DNA of 48,892 nucleotides from an uncultured bacterium (GCA_902780865.1 CACZHC010000006.1:1-48892), one strand, 5' to 3'. Positions 24,879 to 35,032 are shown, numbered from the stretch's first letter. Made by a program: numbers and translations. The notes: generated by a model from the sequence alone, not told the origin.

Positions 24879-27323
24879 TTATCTGACGGACAACTTAAAA
24901 CCGCCGCCGCTGACGACGAGTGCGCCGCCCGCGCCAGAGTCGACTAGATAGTCCGCAAGCCTCGCCACGGTATATGTGCCGGGCATGAGCTTTGTGCCGC
25001 CAGCATACGCCCGCCGTACGGTCAGTGTCCTGCCGTTGAGATTCAGCGTGCTGTGCTCCGCGAGCGAAATCGACCCGACGCGCGACTTGTCTACCGAGAC
25101 AAAAACATGGGCTCCGCCGCCTATCTCAAGGTTGGCCAGTCTGAAATCGTCGCTCTCGCCGCCGTGGCGCGTCGACGGAAATGAGGTAAAGTCATTAGTG
25201 CAAGCCGTAGTCCAGTTCACATTCGAGTTGTTCTGGAATATGCGGACCACACCAGCTCCCTCCTTCTGCGTTCCGTCCCGCAGATAGACCGTGCCGGCCG
25301 TCGAATGATGGAGACGACGATCATTGCTACCTCCGCCCATATAGGAGACGCCGCGTGCCTGGATGTTTGCCTTCCACTCGTCGGAGAACGTCGCGTTCTT
25401 GTCCGTCAGGCGCACAGCCACGCGTCCGCCACCAGGATAAAGGTGGTAGTTGTTCTGGTCGTCCCACTGCCCGCCCTGGTTTCCGTTCGCTGTGATCTTT
25501 CCGGAACCTGAAAGGGATCCGGCCGTGATGTTGATCGTTCCGGCCGCACCATGCCAGTGGCCGCCGATGGCGTTCGCGCTCGCCGTTCCGTCCAGCGTGA
25601 GCGCCCCCTTGACCGTCAGGAACGCGACACCGCTGCCGTAGCGGGAGGTGCCGCTGCCCCGGTTGCCGGGAAGCGATGGCGAAAGGATCGAATCGTAGGC
25701 GACGTCAGCTGGCGCGGCCGTTTCGCTCGCGCAGCCAACTGCTCCGCCATGGGCACCGTAGGTCGTCCCGGCGAAGAGCGAAGCCGGTATCTTGTCATCG
25801 CCCGTCAATCCCGCGCCTTCGGCGAGAATATAGCCGTCGGAGGCGACGGTCATGCTTCCCTTGACTGTCAGTTCCATCTTCGTAAAGTTGTTCGTTGAAT
25901 CGTTCCGAAGGCGGATCGCACCGACAGACGCGCCTCCCTCCACTGTCAGGCTGCCGTTCAGCGTGAGCGGCGCGTTCGGACTCAGCATCCACTGTCCGTT
26001 CCCCACGACATGCTCCGTCGCGGCAGTGTCGGCGATATCGAGCGTTCCACCGTCGAGCAGGATGCCGCAAAAGCCGCGGTTCGCGCCGAGGTCGGACGAA
26101 CCGGAGACGGAGGCAAGTCCGTTCGGCAGCGAGAGCGTCGTGCCTTCGGGAACGCGCAGGACGCCGTTCGCACCGAAGACGACTTCGTCGAACATCCATG
26201 TCTCGCCTGCGACGACGGGCGTCGTGCGCGCCTTTGGCGGATAGTGCTTGTACGAACCGTAGGCGGGGAGGTTGCGGATGACGAGGCGTCCGCGGGTGAG
26301 TGTGGTCGTGCGGATGACAACCGTTCCCGCGCCGCCGGTGTGCGAGTATTCGGAACTTCCGAGCGCGTGGACATTCGCGAGAGGCAGCGCCATTTCAGCC
26401 GCGTCCGTCAGGAGAATCGAGATACGTCCGCCGGCGGATGCGTTGCCGCCGTTGCTGCCGCCGGTCGAGTTGCCGTCGGCGGAGATGGTTCCGGAGCCGG
26501 CGAGCGCGGCCGTCTTGAGGTAGATGCCGCCACCGGAACCGCAGTAGGCGTCCCAGCCCCAATGGATGACGCCATTCGCGAGAATCGATCCGTCGAGCGT
26601 CGTCGCGCCGGCGACCTCGAGCCAGATCGCGCCGCCGCCGAAGGCGGGATGCGCATTCTCACCGGTGGCTCCGCCGGGCGTCTTGTGGCTCTGCCCAGGA
26701 TCAGACGGTTCGAGGACGTTTCCGTAGGCCTGTGTGGAATCGCACGATCCGCCGTAGGCACCGCCGCTTTCCGTGGCCCACGGTGCCTTGCCAGACACAT
26801 TGATCGATGCGCCGCTCGCGACCGAGAGCGTCCCGCCGACGAAGACCTTGATGCGGTAGAGCGGACTCGTCTGCTCGGAAGTCGCCGTCGGAAGCGTCCA
26901 CCTGCCGGATTCTATTGACGCGTTGCCGGAGATCGTGAAGGCGGAATCGGAGAACGTAGTCTTGAATATGACGGAATTGGTGTAGCCGTTCGACTGGGCC
27001 CATCCGGCGACGGTCTTCGGCGCGGCAGCGTCCCAAGTGCAGTCAAGCGTCGAGAAGTCGCCGTCAAAGACAACGGTCTCGGACGCGAGCGGCGCGTGGC
27101 CCGCAGACCAGTTATCGCCGTTTGAGGCGAGATATTCGCCGGCTGTAGCGGTCGTGGGAGTCCAATAATTTGAGCTCGCTGGCGTTGCGAAGTTGGTCGT
27201 CGGCACGGCCGCGTGTGCCGCAGGCGCGGCGAGCGCGCACGCGAGAAAAGCCGCAACGAGCGGGAACACGCCGCGTGCAAAACGCGATTTCAGAACCGAA
27301 CCGGAACCTTCGACATTTTTCAT
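24879..27323 (-). CDS. Class A giant surface protein, autotransporter-like beta-helix
   Basis: 814 residues from the ATG at 27323, chosen because AAGGGG lies upstream and because the class A signal peptide begins there (EGSGSVLKSRFARG, then the core PLVAAFLACALAA, cleaved near AAHA). The mature part opens with the shared NWSAGHAPLASETVVFDG block and continues as Gly/Ala/Thr-rich repeats (LDGSILANG, GSGTISADGNS, GGRISILLTDAAE) typical of a right-handed beta-helix of autotransporter passengers. The end is the class A tail: TLTVRRAYAGG, LMPGTY, DYLVDSGAGGALVVSGGGF, LSVR. No membrane beta-barrel is present. Its promoter carries the palindrome at 27443-27456. GH16 follows 72 bp downstream. Probably surface display or glycan contact. 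Confidence 0.85.
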   Translation of the reverse strand: MKNVEGSGSVLKSRFARGVFPLVAAFLACALAAPAAHAAVPTTNFATPASSNYWTPTTATAGEYLASNGDNWSAGHAPLASETVVFDGDFSTLDCTWDAAAPKTVAGWAQSNGYTNSVIFKTTFSDSAFTISGNASIESGRWTLPTATSEQTSPLYRIKVFVGGTLSVASGASINVSGKAPWATESGGAYGGSCDSTQAYGNVLEPSDPGQSHKTPGGATGENAHPAFGGGAIWLEVAGATTLDGSILANGVIHWGWDAYCGSGGGIYLKTAALAGSGTISADGNSTGGSNGGNASAGGRISILLTDAAEMALPLANVHALGSSEYSHTGGAGTVVIRTTTLTRGRLVIRNLPAYGSYKHYPPKARTTPVVAGETWMFDEVVFGANGVLRVPEGTTLSLPNGLASVSGSSDLGANRGFCGILLDGGTLDIADTAATEHVVGNGQWMLSPNAPLTLNGSLTVEGGASVGAIRLRNDSTNNFTKMELTVKGSMTVASDGYILAEGAGLTGDDKIPASLFAGTTYGAHGGAVGCASETAAPADVAYDSILSPSLPGNRGSGTSRYGSGVAFLTVKGALTLDGTASANAIGGHWHGAAGTINITAGSLSGSGKITANGNQGGQWDDQNNYHLYPGGGRVAVRLTDKNATFSDEWKANIQARGVSYMGGGSNDRRLHHSTAGTVYLRDGTQKEGAGVVRIFQNNSNVNWTTACTNDFTSFPSTRHGGESDDFRLANLEIGGGAHVFVSVDKSRVGSISLAEHSTLNLNGRTLTVRRAYAGGTKLMPGTYTVARLADYLVDSGAGGALVVSGGGFKLSVR

Positions 27324-27420
27324 TGCCATCCCCTTAATGCATCGTTTTATTCCTGGCGATATTCTACCGTCTCGGGAAAACATCACCAATGCCTTGAACC
27401 ATCGTTCGGCGACATTCTAA
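27324..27420 (-). promoter_or_regulatory. Conserved 5' leader of class A gene, copy 1
   Basis: This leader is nearly the same as 45425-45518 and related to 34897-34996. It holds a second -10-like TAGAAT (27361-27366) that repeats the primary one with similar flanks (TAGAATatcGCC against TAGAATgtcGCC), and GGTGAT/ATCGCC that could pair. It may be a tandem promoter or a structured leader; neither can be decided by eye. Confidence 0.5.
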
Positions 27421-27456
27421 CAAAACGAGGCAGGGATAGGAATATACAAAAGTATA
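27414..27456 (-). promoter_or_regulatory. Class A promoter with TATAC-N4-GTATA palindrome, copy 1
   Basis: Minus strand: TATAC-tttt-GTATA at 27443-27456, -35 TTCCTA (27437-27442), 17 bp, -10 TAGAAT (27414-27419) preceded by TTTTGT. The predicted start is near 27407, which leaves a leader of about 84 bases. Confidence 0.7.
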
Positions 27457-27504
27457 GGCAGGGTTGAAATGTTGAAAGGCGAACAGTCTTCGGCTGGGGG
27501 ATAC

Positions 27505-27525
27505 GCACCTCCGGAGCGGAGGTGC
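27505..27525 (-). terminator. Perfect hairpin between class A genes
   Basis: GCACCTCCG-gag-CGGAGGTGC is a 9-bp perfect stem with a 3-base loop. It lies after the 2438-residue class A gene and before the promoter of the next one. There is no clear T-run, so it may be a processing or partial terminator hairpin; one arm is shared with the structured repeat 27518-27573. Confidence 0.55.
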
Positions 27526-27573
27526 ACCGTCTCAGTGCGCCATTCGCGGCAGAGTTGGAAGCTCAACCACCTT
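27518..27573 (-). repeat. Structured intergenic repeat, copy 3 (diverged)
   Basis: On the minus strand it aligns to copy 1 from AAGG-TGG to CACCTCC. The inner stem changes from GCGGCG/CGCCGC to GCACTG/CGGTGC and still pairs (one G-U), as expected if structure is under selection. It follows the stop codon at 27580 by 6 bp. Confidence 0.65.
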
Positions 27574-27579
27574 GTGCAA

Positions 27580-30500
27580 TTACCTGACAGTCAACTGAAA
27601 ACCGATGCCCTTCACGACAAGTTCACCGCCTGCGCCTTCGGCCGTGTCGACGAGATAGTCCGCCAGCGTCCTCTCGCCGATCGCAACAGTCGAGCCCGCG
27701 GCGTATGTGCCGGGCGCGAGCCGCACGCCGTTGACCTTCGCGAACTTGACGGTGAGGGTGTGGCCTTCAAGGACGAGGCTCGAGTTAGCATCCGCTATCT
27801 CGATGCTTGCCGCCTTCATGTCGGCATTGACAGCGGCACGTCCGTAGTCACGCACGACGTACTTGACCTTCTTGTAGTCGGCTATCGCGTCGCCACCATA
27901 GCCGAGCGACACCATCTCAGTCGTGTTCGTGTTGCCGGCGAAGCGGTTGCCCTCGCGCATCGCGATGACGATCGAGCCGCCCTTGTCGCCGTCGGCGGCG
28001 GTCTGCAGGTAGACCGTGCCGGCGGAGGCGTCTTCGGCGCCGCCCGGCGAGACGGCGCGGCCGGACGCCCGGATCTCGCCGGCGAAGTCCGCGAAGCCCG
28101 CCCCCGCGCCGGTGAGCTTCACCGCGATGCGGCCGCCCGGGCCGCGCTGCCAGGCGTAGGAGCCGCCGTCGGCGGTGATGGATCCCGACCCGGCGAGCCG
28201 GCCGGCGGTGAAGTCCAGCGATCCGCCCGCGCCGCCAGAGGCGTTGCCGCCGCCGTTGTGCGATTCGGGGAATCCGTTCGCGTTGGCCGGGCCGTCGAGC
28301 GTGAGGGTGCCGGAGACGACGAGCTTCACGGCGCCGCCGCAGCGCCCCGCGGTCTGCCCGTCGGGGACGGGGACGGAGCATCCGGGGAGCCTCGGCGAGA
28401 AGATCGAGTCGTATCCTTCGTAGAACAGGGCGTCGGGCCGTCCCCAGCGCAGCGTGCGCCCGCCGTGCGAATGGAAGCCGAGCACGCCGTTGTGCGTGTC
28501 GCTGCGGTTCTTGCGGAAGCCGCAGTCCGTCGCGACGATGGCGCCGGTCGACTCGACCGTGAGGTCGCCGTCCACGGCAAGGTCGCAGGAGACGAACGCG
28601 GGGAGCGTCGTTTCCGATTCGACCCGCTCGTTGATCGGATGCACGCCGATCTGGCCGCCGTTCTTCACGGTGACGTCCGCTTGGAAGACGTAGTTGCTCC
28701 ACGCGCAGAACATCCAGTTGCCCGCGATGGTCTGCGGGCCGGAGCCGATGTCGAGCGTGCCGCCTTCGTAGCGGATGCCGCCGACGGCGGACGCCGAGGC
28801 GACGACGCCCGTGCAGCTCGCGAGGCCGTTCGGCAGCGTAAGGGTCGTCCCGACCGGGACGACGAGGAAGCCGAAGCTGCCGAACTCGACGGCATCGAAC
28901 ATCCAGTCGCCGTCCGTCGTGACGGACGCCGTGGCGTAGATCCGGTCCCAATCGAAGCTGGGCGCGGCGGTCGGCGAACCGACGACGAGGAGCCCGTTCG
29001 GGCGCGTGCGGTCCTTGAAGAAAACCGTTCCCGCGCCGCCGTATCGGGCCTTGCTCTTCCGATCCGAATCGGCGGTGATGGCGCTGAACGTCGCCCGGTT
29101 CACGGGTTCGTCCGTGACGATCGCCACGCGCCCGCCCGTGCCCTTGTAGTTGCCGTCGCCGGATCCCGGCCCGTAGGCCGAAATGCGGCCGGTCCCGGAA
29201 ACGGAGGAGGCGTTGATATAGACCGACCCCGCGGCTCCGCAGCTGCCCGTGCCTTCGCGGTCCGAATCGGCGCGGACGGTGCCGTCCACTACGACGGGAC
29301 CGGACGACGTGACGTAGATCGCGCCGCCGCCCTTGCCGTTGTAGTAGCCGCCGTTGCCCTGCGTCTTGTCGGCGAGGCCGATGTGTATCGGCTCCTTCGG
29401 ATCGCCGTAGCAGCGCTGCGCGGCCTGCGAGGCGCGCCCGCCGTGGGAGGCGTTGACCATCGTGCTGTTGTGCGTGACGCGATAGCCCTTGCCCTTGGCG
29501 TCGAGCAGGCCGTCGGCGCCGACCGTCAGGCTCCCTACGGCAAGCCGCAGGCGGTAGGTCTCGTTGGCGAGCAGGTCGCCGACCCAGTCCCAGGTCGCGG
29601 GATGGTTTTCGCCCATCGTGCGCGACAGCGGATGCGTGATCGCGCCGCTCATGACCGCCATCGGTCCGGTGACGGTCAGGCACTGGAAGTCGCCCTTGCC
29701 GGGATAGACCGTCTTGAGGGTGACGGTGCCCGTGTAGCCGTTCGTCTGCGTCCAGGAGGCGACCGTCGCGGTCGCGGCGGCGTCCCACTCGCAGTTCGCC
29801 GTCGAGAACTCACCGTCGAAGAGGACGTTGTCGGATGCGACGGGCGCGCGGCCCATCGACCAGTTGTCGTCGACGGACGCAAGGCCGTCCGACGTGGCGA
29901 TCCAGACGTTGTAGCCGATCGGCGCGACGAGGTTTTCGACGGTGACGGTCGCCGTGCCGGCATCCTGCGCGACGCCGTAGAGACCCGCGGCGAGCGAGAC
30001 CTCGACGGTCGCGTCCTGGACGGTTTCGGGGTCCAGGATCGGGAGAACCCGCACGTCGACGAACGTCGCGCCGGCGGGGATCGTGACGGTCGTCGGGAGC
30101 GCCTCGTAGGTCTGTCCGGCGACGGCCGTGCCGGCGACCGAGAGGTTCACGACGAGGTCGTGCGCCGCATCGGCGCGAGAGACGCGGAACGCGCCGGGGA
30201 CGCCCCCGCGCTCGACCGCATTGGAGAGCGCCGTGATCGAAATGTCGCCGTTGTAGAAGACGCCGCCATCCTTGACGACCTCGGTGCCGTTGGCGTTTTT
30301 GCCGTAGGCCGCGAAGGCGTAGGTCGTGTCCGCAGTCAGGTTGGCGGGCGTGTCCGTGAACGTGCCGGGGGCTGCGGCGGTCGCGATGATGTTCGTGAGG
30401 GCGACCGCTCCCGCGTCGTAGATCGCGCCCACGTCGCCACTGTTCTCGCTCAGGACGACCGTGACCGTGTAGGTGCCGTCCGCGTTGCGCGTGACGGTCG

Positions 30501-33500
30501 GCGTCTCGAACACCTGAGCCGTGACATCTACACTCTCGATCTCACCGCGCTCAAAGAACGTCGCATCGGACATCGTCGCGTACTCGAGCGCTACCTCCGC
30601 CGCGCTCGCCGCGCCCTTGCGCAGACGCGCTTCGTCCACGTAGCCGACAAAATACGCTTCGCTGCCGTCCGAGTCGCACCCGATCGAGAGAGGCTTTCCG
30701 TTGTCCGTCGCAGCCGCGATCGTTCCCGTGCCGATCTGCGCACCGTTGAGGAAGGCCGTGAGCGTGGTGCCGCTGTAGACGAACGTGAAGCGCATCCACC
30801 CCGACGAGACGAGATCGGAGAAGGTCCCCGAAATGGATGTAGCGGACGCACCGCGAGCGGAAAGTTTGTTGCTTGCGTTCGCCATCTCGACCTCCCAGCC
30901 GTTCCCGGCATCATGCGTTTCCTTCCGCGAGACGAGCCGGTCGTAGCCCTTCCGCGCCGTGGCGTCGTAGAAGCAGGAGAAGGTGAAGTTGGCACCGACG
31001 TTCTGGGTGTTGTAGTTCGGGATCGAGAGGTAGTCCTTCACGTCGGACGTGGCCGTCTGGCGCGCCGTGCCGACGGCCCCGGACGCCTGGGCGACGGAAA
31101 CGGCGGTCGCCTTCGCGGGCGACGCGCCGAGACCGTGGCCCGTCGCGTCCGCGACGGTGCCGGACGGCTCGTTCATGTGCCACACGCCGACATACTCCGT
31201 CCAGACGGCGGTCGGGTCGTTGTCGATGTTCGCTGCGCCGCCGAAGTACGCCGTCAGTTCCGTAGCAGACGAAAGCGATGGCACCTTGACCCAGACGAGC
31301 GTCTCGCCCGCAGGATCGAAGGTGTCGACCTCGAACGGCAGGGAGGTCCCGTTCTCGTCGGTGACGACCATGTCAGAGCCGTCGGCGGTCCGGAATTCCG
31401 CCGATGCCTCCGGGGGGAGGCGCACCAGCACCGGGAAGTCCGCGAAGGCCAATTCGCCAATCTTCGCGAGAACCGTCTCTGACGGCGTGAGCGTCATCTT
31501 CTTCGCGAAGTCGATGCCCTCGGCGACATGGTGGTTGAAGATCGTGAGCGTCGCGCTTCCCACGCCGACGTCGATGCCGTAGAGACCGGCGGCGAGCGTG
31601 AGGACGACCGTCGTGTCCGTATCCGTCTGCGTGTCGAGGATCGGCGTGACCGCGACGTCCACAAAGGACGAGCCCGCGGGGATCGTCGCCGTGCCGGAGA
31701 GTGCCGCAAAGTTCTGTCCGCCGACGGCAGTGCCGGCGACCGTGTAGGCGACCGCAAGGTCATGCGCCGTGTCGGCGCGGGAGATGCGGAACGAGCCCGA
31801 AACCAGGCCGGTCTCGTTCGCGTCGGAAATCTTCGCGACCGTGAGATCTCCGGTGTAGAAGGTGGTCTGGCAGGTTTCCCCGACGGTCGAACCGCCTGTC
31901 GAGACCGCGAGGACGGAGCAACGGTACGTCGTGTCCGCCGCGAGGCCAGAGATCGCCGCCGAATAGGTCATCGGCAGCTCGGCGTCTGTGGTCGCCATCG
32001 CGCCGGTGACGCCGTCCGCGTCGTAGAAGACGGACGCCGGGACATTCGTCGAGATTTCCGCCGAAATCGAAAAAACGCCGGCTGCATACGTGATGACGGG
32101 CACGCCTACGAACGGCGCGGCGGAGTCCACGTCCTCGACCGCGCCGGCGTTGAAGAACGCCGCATCGGCCACCGTCGCGTATTCGAGCGCGATCCAGTCG
32201 CCCGACGCGACGCCGTCGAAGATGCGCAGCTCGTCCATGTCGCCCTTGAAGGAGTCGCCGCTCGCCGTGTTCGCGTACGAGCCGAACGTCCAGGGCCCCG
32301 ACGTGTTCTCGAGACTGCCGATGCCGGAGGTCTTCCGGTTGTCCTGCACGCCGTTCAGATAGGTCGTGAGCGATATGCCTTTCTCGTAAGCGAAGGCAAC
32401 ATGGCCCCACTCGTCGCCCACAAGCGTGCCGGAGCCGCTGCCAAACTGGTGCGAGTTGAGAGAAGAGATTGCTATGTACGTCCCCTTTTCATTGAGCAAA
32501 ACGAATCCGGAACCCACGGCCCAATCTGGCCGGCTCGCGGCAAGGATATGCGTGCCGTTATTGTCTTTTCCGCTGCCGCTGACGCGCTTGAACCAGGCGG
32601 AGACGGAGAACCTGCCGGTGTTGGCGAGCGCCGACGCGACGTCCTCGGCATTGACGCCGATCGCGTTGAACTCGCTCTTGCGCACGCCGCCCCCGATCCT
32701 GCCGGCGTCGGCGTTCGCGGCGACGTACGACGATCCGGCCGAGACCGCCGGGCCGCCAGCGACCGCGTTCGCGAGCGAGTCGCCGCCGTGGACGACGACG
32801 GCGTAGCGCGACCAGACGTAGGCCGGAACGTCGTCCTCGTTGGCGGCGCCGCCGAAGTAGGCCGTCAGTTCGGTCGAGGCGGAGAGCGACGGCACCTTGA
32901 CCCAGACGAGCGTCTCGCCCGAGGGATCGAAGGTATCGACCTCGAACGACAGCTCGGCGTCGTTCTCGTCGGCGAAGAACAAGTCCGTCCCGTCGGCCGA
33001 ATGAAGCGTCGCGGACGCCTCCGCGGGCAGTCGCACCAGCACGGGGAAGTCCGAGAAGGTTGATTCGCCGATTGTCGCGAGGACCGTCGCCGAGGGAGTG
33101 AAGGTCATCTTCTTCCGGAAGTCGGTCGGCTGGGCGACGCGGTGGTTGACAATCGTCAGCTCCGCGCTGCCCGCGCCGGTGTCGATGCCGTAGAGTCCGG
33201 CGGCGAGCGTGAGCACGACCGTCGCGTTCGCGTCTGTCTGCCGGTCGCGGAGCGGCTGGACCGGGACGTCCACGGACGACGAGCCCGCGGGGATTGTCGC
33301 CGTGCCGGAGAGCGCTTCGTATGTCTGTCCCGCTGTGGCGGTGCCGCCGATCGTGTAGGCGACCACCAGGTCGTGCGCCGTGTCGGCGCGGGTGATGCGG
33401 AACGCGCCGGGGACGAGCCCGCTCTCGTAGGCGTCGGACACCTTCGAGACCGAGAGGTCGCCGGTGTGGAACGCCGTTGGGCAGGCCGTCTCCGTGACGG

Positions 33501-34896
33501 TTCCGCCCGTCGAGGTCGCCGCGACGAGGCAGGCGTAGGTCTTGTTTGCCGCAAGGCCGGCGAGTGCGGCCGAAAAGGTCATCGGGAGCGCAACGTCGGC
33601 CGTCGCCATCGAGTTCGTGACGCCGTCCGCGTCGCAGACGACCGACGCGGGGACGCGCGCGGAGAGCTCCGCCGTGACCGTGAACGCGCCCGTGACGGGG
33701 TCCCGCAAAAGGACCGGGGCCGCGACGACGGGGGCGGTGGCGTCCATGTCGCCCACGGCGCCGTAGGACAGCGCGACGGAGCCGGATTCCTGCCGGTATT
33801 CGGCGGCGACCCAGGCGGCCGAAGCGGCGCCGTTCATCAGGCGAACCTCATCCTGGTCGGCTTGGAGAGAGCTATGGTTCGTCGACGTTGGGAAGCCGCC
33901 GATGCCGAAACCGTTGGACTTGCTGACGGCCGCGCCCGGAAGCGCCGTTTTGGCGGCGACGAGCACGCCGTCGAGATAGAGGCGGATCGTCGTGTTGTCA
34001 TAGACGACGTGGTATTTCGTCCATTGGTTCGCGGTGAACAGTCCGCTCGTGGCGAACACGGCCCGATTGTCGTCGTTGTCGGCGCTGCCGTTGGAATAGA
34101 TGCCGACGCTGTCCGAATTCCCGTCCTTGCCGCGGAACTGCAGGCCCCAGGACGGATCCGCGTCGGATATCTTGCGCGCGAAGAGGTATCCCCAGCTGAG
34201 CGAAAGCGTCGCGGGGCGCACCCAGCCGGATACGGTGAAGGTCGGGACGAGCGCGTCGAGGACGGCGCTCGAGGGAACGGTCGTCATCGCGCCGTTCTTG
34301 CCGCCCAGCTCGAGGCCGCGCGCGGCGCCGAGGACGCCGTCGGAGCGGGCCTTCGACGACGCGTGCGACGTGCCGTCCTGCCCGTTTGCGGTCGAGTCCG
34401 CGATCGTCGTGGCGCCGTCGCCGGCCTCGTTGAGGTGCCACACGCCGGCGTAGCTGCTCCACATGCCCGCCGGCGGGGCGACGGTTTCCTCCGACCCGTA
34501 GTACACGGTGAGCGTCGTTCCCGCGGCGACGGACGGTACCCGCACCCAGAGGCGAGACTCGCCGGCCGTGTCCCAATTCTCGAGCTCGAACGGCAGCGCA
34601 TTTGCGCTCGCGTCCGTGACCAGGATGTCCGCACCAGCCTGCCGGAAGTCGGCGTAGTCGAATCCGGCGATGCCGGTGCCGAGCCGAAGGAGCAGCGGGA
34701 ACGATGTGAGCGTTTCGCCCGCGTCGACCAGTCCGGCCGGAACTGTAACTGTAAATGTCTTCGCGAAGTCCGCCGGAACGGCGGCGCGCGCCTTCGGCGC
34801 GGCGAGCGCGCACGCGAGAAATGCCGCAAATAGCGGGAATATTCCGCGCGCGAAACGCGATTTAAGAATCGAACCGGAACCTTCAGTATGTTTCAT
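27580..34896 (-). CDS. Class A giant surface protein (2438 aa): three DUF2341/LamG-like units plus beta-helix
   Basis: Start: ATG at 34896 after AGGGGGA; an in-frame extension to 35082 is rejected because the class A signal peptide (EGSGSILKSRFARG) begins at 34896. Three repeats of DUF2341 plus a LamG-like domain begin near residues 43, 593 and 1130 (DFPVLVRLP and ETLVWVKVPSL are repeated), joined by Fn3-like and Calx-beta-like linkers (AFRITRADTAHDLVVAYT, ATIPAGSSSVDVPV). From about 1665 a Gly-rich beta-helix follows, opening NWSMGRAPVASDNVLFDG, and the class A tail closes (LAPGTY, LADYLVDTAEG, GFQLTVR). Promoter with palindrome at 35019-35032. Unlike the other class A genes it is not followed by an enzyme but by another class A gene with its own promoter. 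Probable glycan-binding surface fibre. Confidence 0.85.
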   Translation of the reverse strand: MKHTEGSGSILKSRFARGIFPLFAAFLACALAAPKARAAVPADFAKTFTVTVPAGLVDAGETLTSFPLLLRLGTGIAGFDYADFRQAGADILVTDASANALPFELENWDTAGESRLWVRVPSVAAGTTLTVYYGSEETVAPPAGMWSSYAGVWHLNEAGDGATTIADSTANGQDGTSHASSKARSDGVLGAARGLELGGKNGAMTTVPSSAVLDALVPTFTVSGWVRPATLSLSWGYLFARKISDADPSWGLQFRGKDGNSDSVGIYSNGSADNDDNRAVFATSGLFTANQWTKYHVVYDNTTIRLYLDGVLVAAKTALPGAAVSKSNGFGIGGFPTSTNHSSLQADQDEVRLMNGAASAAWVAAEYRQESGSVALSYGAVGDMDATAPVVAAPVLLRDPVTGAFTVTAELSARVPASVVCDADGVTNSMATADVALPMTFSAALAGLAANKTYACLVAATSTGGTVTETACPTAFHTGDLSVSKVSDAYESGLVPGAFRITRADTAHDLVVAYTIGGTATAGQTYEALSGTATIPAGSSSVDVPVQPLRDRQTDANATVVLTLAAGLYGIDTGAGSAELTIVNHRVAQPTDFRKKMTFTPSATVLATIGESTFSDFPVLVRLPAEASATLHSADGTDLFFADENDAELSFEVDTFDPSGETLVWVKVPSLSASTELTAYFGGAANEDDVPAYVWSRYAVVVHGGDSLANAVAGGPAVSAGSSYVAANADAGRIGGGVRKSEFNAIGVNAEDVASALANTGRFSVSAWFKRVSGSGKDNNGTHILAASRPDWAVGSGFVLLNEKGTYIAISSLNSHQFGSGSGTLVGDEWGHVAFAYEKGISLTTYLNGVQDNRKTSGIGSLENTSGPWTFGSYANTASGDSFKGDMDELRIFDGVASGDWIALEYATVADAAFFNAGAVEDVDSAAPFVGVPVITYAAGVFSISAEISTNVPASVFYDADGVTGAMATTDAELPMTYSAAISGLAADTTYRCSVLAVSTGGSTVGETCQTTFYTGDLTVAKISDANETGLVSGSFRISRADTAHDLAVAYTVAGTAVGGQNFAALSGTATIPAGSSFVDVAVTPILDTQTDTDTTVVLTLAAGLYGIDVGVGSATLTIFNHHVAEGIDFAKKMTLTPSETVLAKIGELAFADFPVLVRLPPEASAEFRTADGSDMVVTDENGTSLPFEVDTFDPAGETLVWVKVPSLSSATELTAYFGGAANIDNDPTAVWTEYVGVWHMNEPSGTVADATGHGLGASPAKATAVSVAQASGAVGTARQTATSDVKDYLSIPNYNTQNVGANFTFSCFYDATARKGYDRLVSRKETHDAGNGWEVEMANASNKLSARGASATSISGTFSDLVSSGWMRFTFVYSGTTLTAFLNGAQIGTGTIAAATDNGKPLSIGCDSDGSEAYFVGYVDEARLRKGAASAAEVALEYATMSDATFFERGEIESVDVTAQVFETPTVTRNADGTYTVTVVLSENSGDVGAIYDAGAVALTNIIATAAAPGTFTDTPANLTADTTYAFAAYGKNANGTEVVKDGGVFYNGDISITALSNAVERGGVPGAFRVSRADAAHDLVVNLSVAGTAVAGQTYEALPTTVTIPAGATFVDVRVLPILDPETVQDATVEVSLAAGLYGVAQDAGTATVTVENLVAPIGYNVWIATSDGLASVDDNWSMGRAPVASDNVLFDGEFSTANCEWDAAATATVASWTQTNGYTGTVTLKTVYPGKGDFQCLTVTGPMAVMSGAITHPLSRTMGENHPATWDWVGDLLANETYRLRLAVGSLTVGADGLLDAKGKGYRVTHNSTMVNASHGGRASQAAQRCYGDPKEPIHIGLADKTQGNGGYYNGKGGGAIYVTSSGPVVVDGTVRADSDREGTGSCGAAGSVYINASSVSGTGRISAYGPGSGDGNYKGTGGRVAIVTDEPVNRATFSAITADSDRKSKARYGGAGTVFFKDRTRPNGLLVVGSPTAAPSFDWDRIYATASVTTDGDWMFDAVEFGSFGFLVVPVGTTLTLPNGLASCTGVVASASAVGGIRYEGGTLDIGSGPQTIAGNWMFCAWSNYVFQADVTVKNGGQIGVHPINERVESETTLPAFVSCDLAVDGDLTVESTGAIVATDCGFRKNRSDTHNGVLGFHSHGGRTLRWGRPDALFYEGYDSIFSPRLPGCSVPVPDGQTAGRCGGAVKLVVSGTLTLDGPANANGFPESHNGGGNASGGAGGSLDFTAGRLAGSGSITADGGSYAWQRGPGGRIAVKLTGAGAGFADFAGEIRASGRAVSPGGAEDASAGTVYLQTAADGDKGGSIVIAMREGNRFAGNTNTTEMVSLGYGGDAIADYKKVKYVVRDYGRAAVNADMKAASIEIADANSSLVLEGHTLTVKFAKVNGVRLAPGTYAAGSTVAIGERTLADYLVDTAEGAGGELVVKGIGFQLTVR

Positions 34897-34989
34897 TGCC
34901 GTCCCCCTTAATGCATCGTTTCGTTTCTGGCGACATTCTACCACTTCTGGCACAATATCGTCAATGCCCTGAACCATCGTTTGATGTAA
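34897..34989 (-). promoter_or_regulatory. Conserved 5' leader of class A gene, copy 2
   Basis: Related to the leaders at 27324-27420 and 45425-45511: shared GGTTCA-GG-CATTG, a second TAGAAT (34936-34941) followed by GTCGCCAG, and AAACGATGCAT before the ribosome binding site. It is the most diverged of the three. Confidence 0.5.
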
Positions 34990-35032
34990 TTTTATCAAAC
35001 TCGGATGGGGGTAGGAATATACAAAAGTATAG
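34990..35032 (-). promoter_or_regulatory. Class A promoter with TATAC-N4-GTATA palindrome, copy 2
   Basis: Minus strand: TATAC-tttt-GTATA at 35019-35032, -35 TTCCTA (35013-35018), 17 bp, -10 TAAAAT (34990-34995) preceded by TTTGA. The geometry equals copy 1 although the leader downstream has diverged, which argues that the palindrome is kept by selection. Confidence 0.72.

Noticed and set aside
27324..27389. Upstream in-frame extension of class A genes (also 34897-35082, 45425-45487)
   Set aside because: The extension differs between genes, lies in the leader or promoter, and would bury the signal peptide; ribosome binding sites point to the downstream ATGs.
27324..27420. Class A leaders as a riboswitch
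   Set aside because: No known aptamer pattern is recognised; similarity is explained by recent duplication, and the possible GGCGAT/ATCGCC stem is not kept in the second copy (34897-34989).
27469..31482. Long plus-strand ORF of 1337 codons opposite the 2438-residue class A gene
   Set aside because: Its translation is Arg/Val/Asp-rich low-complexity with no domain or signal peptide; it is the mirror of the GC-rich codon pattern of the minus gene.
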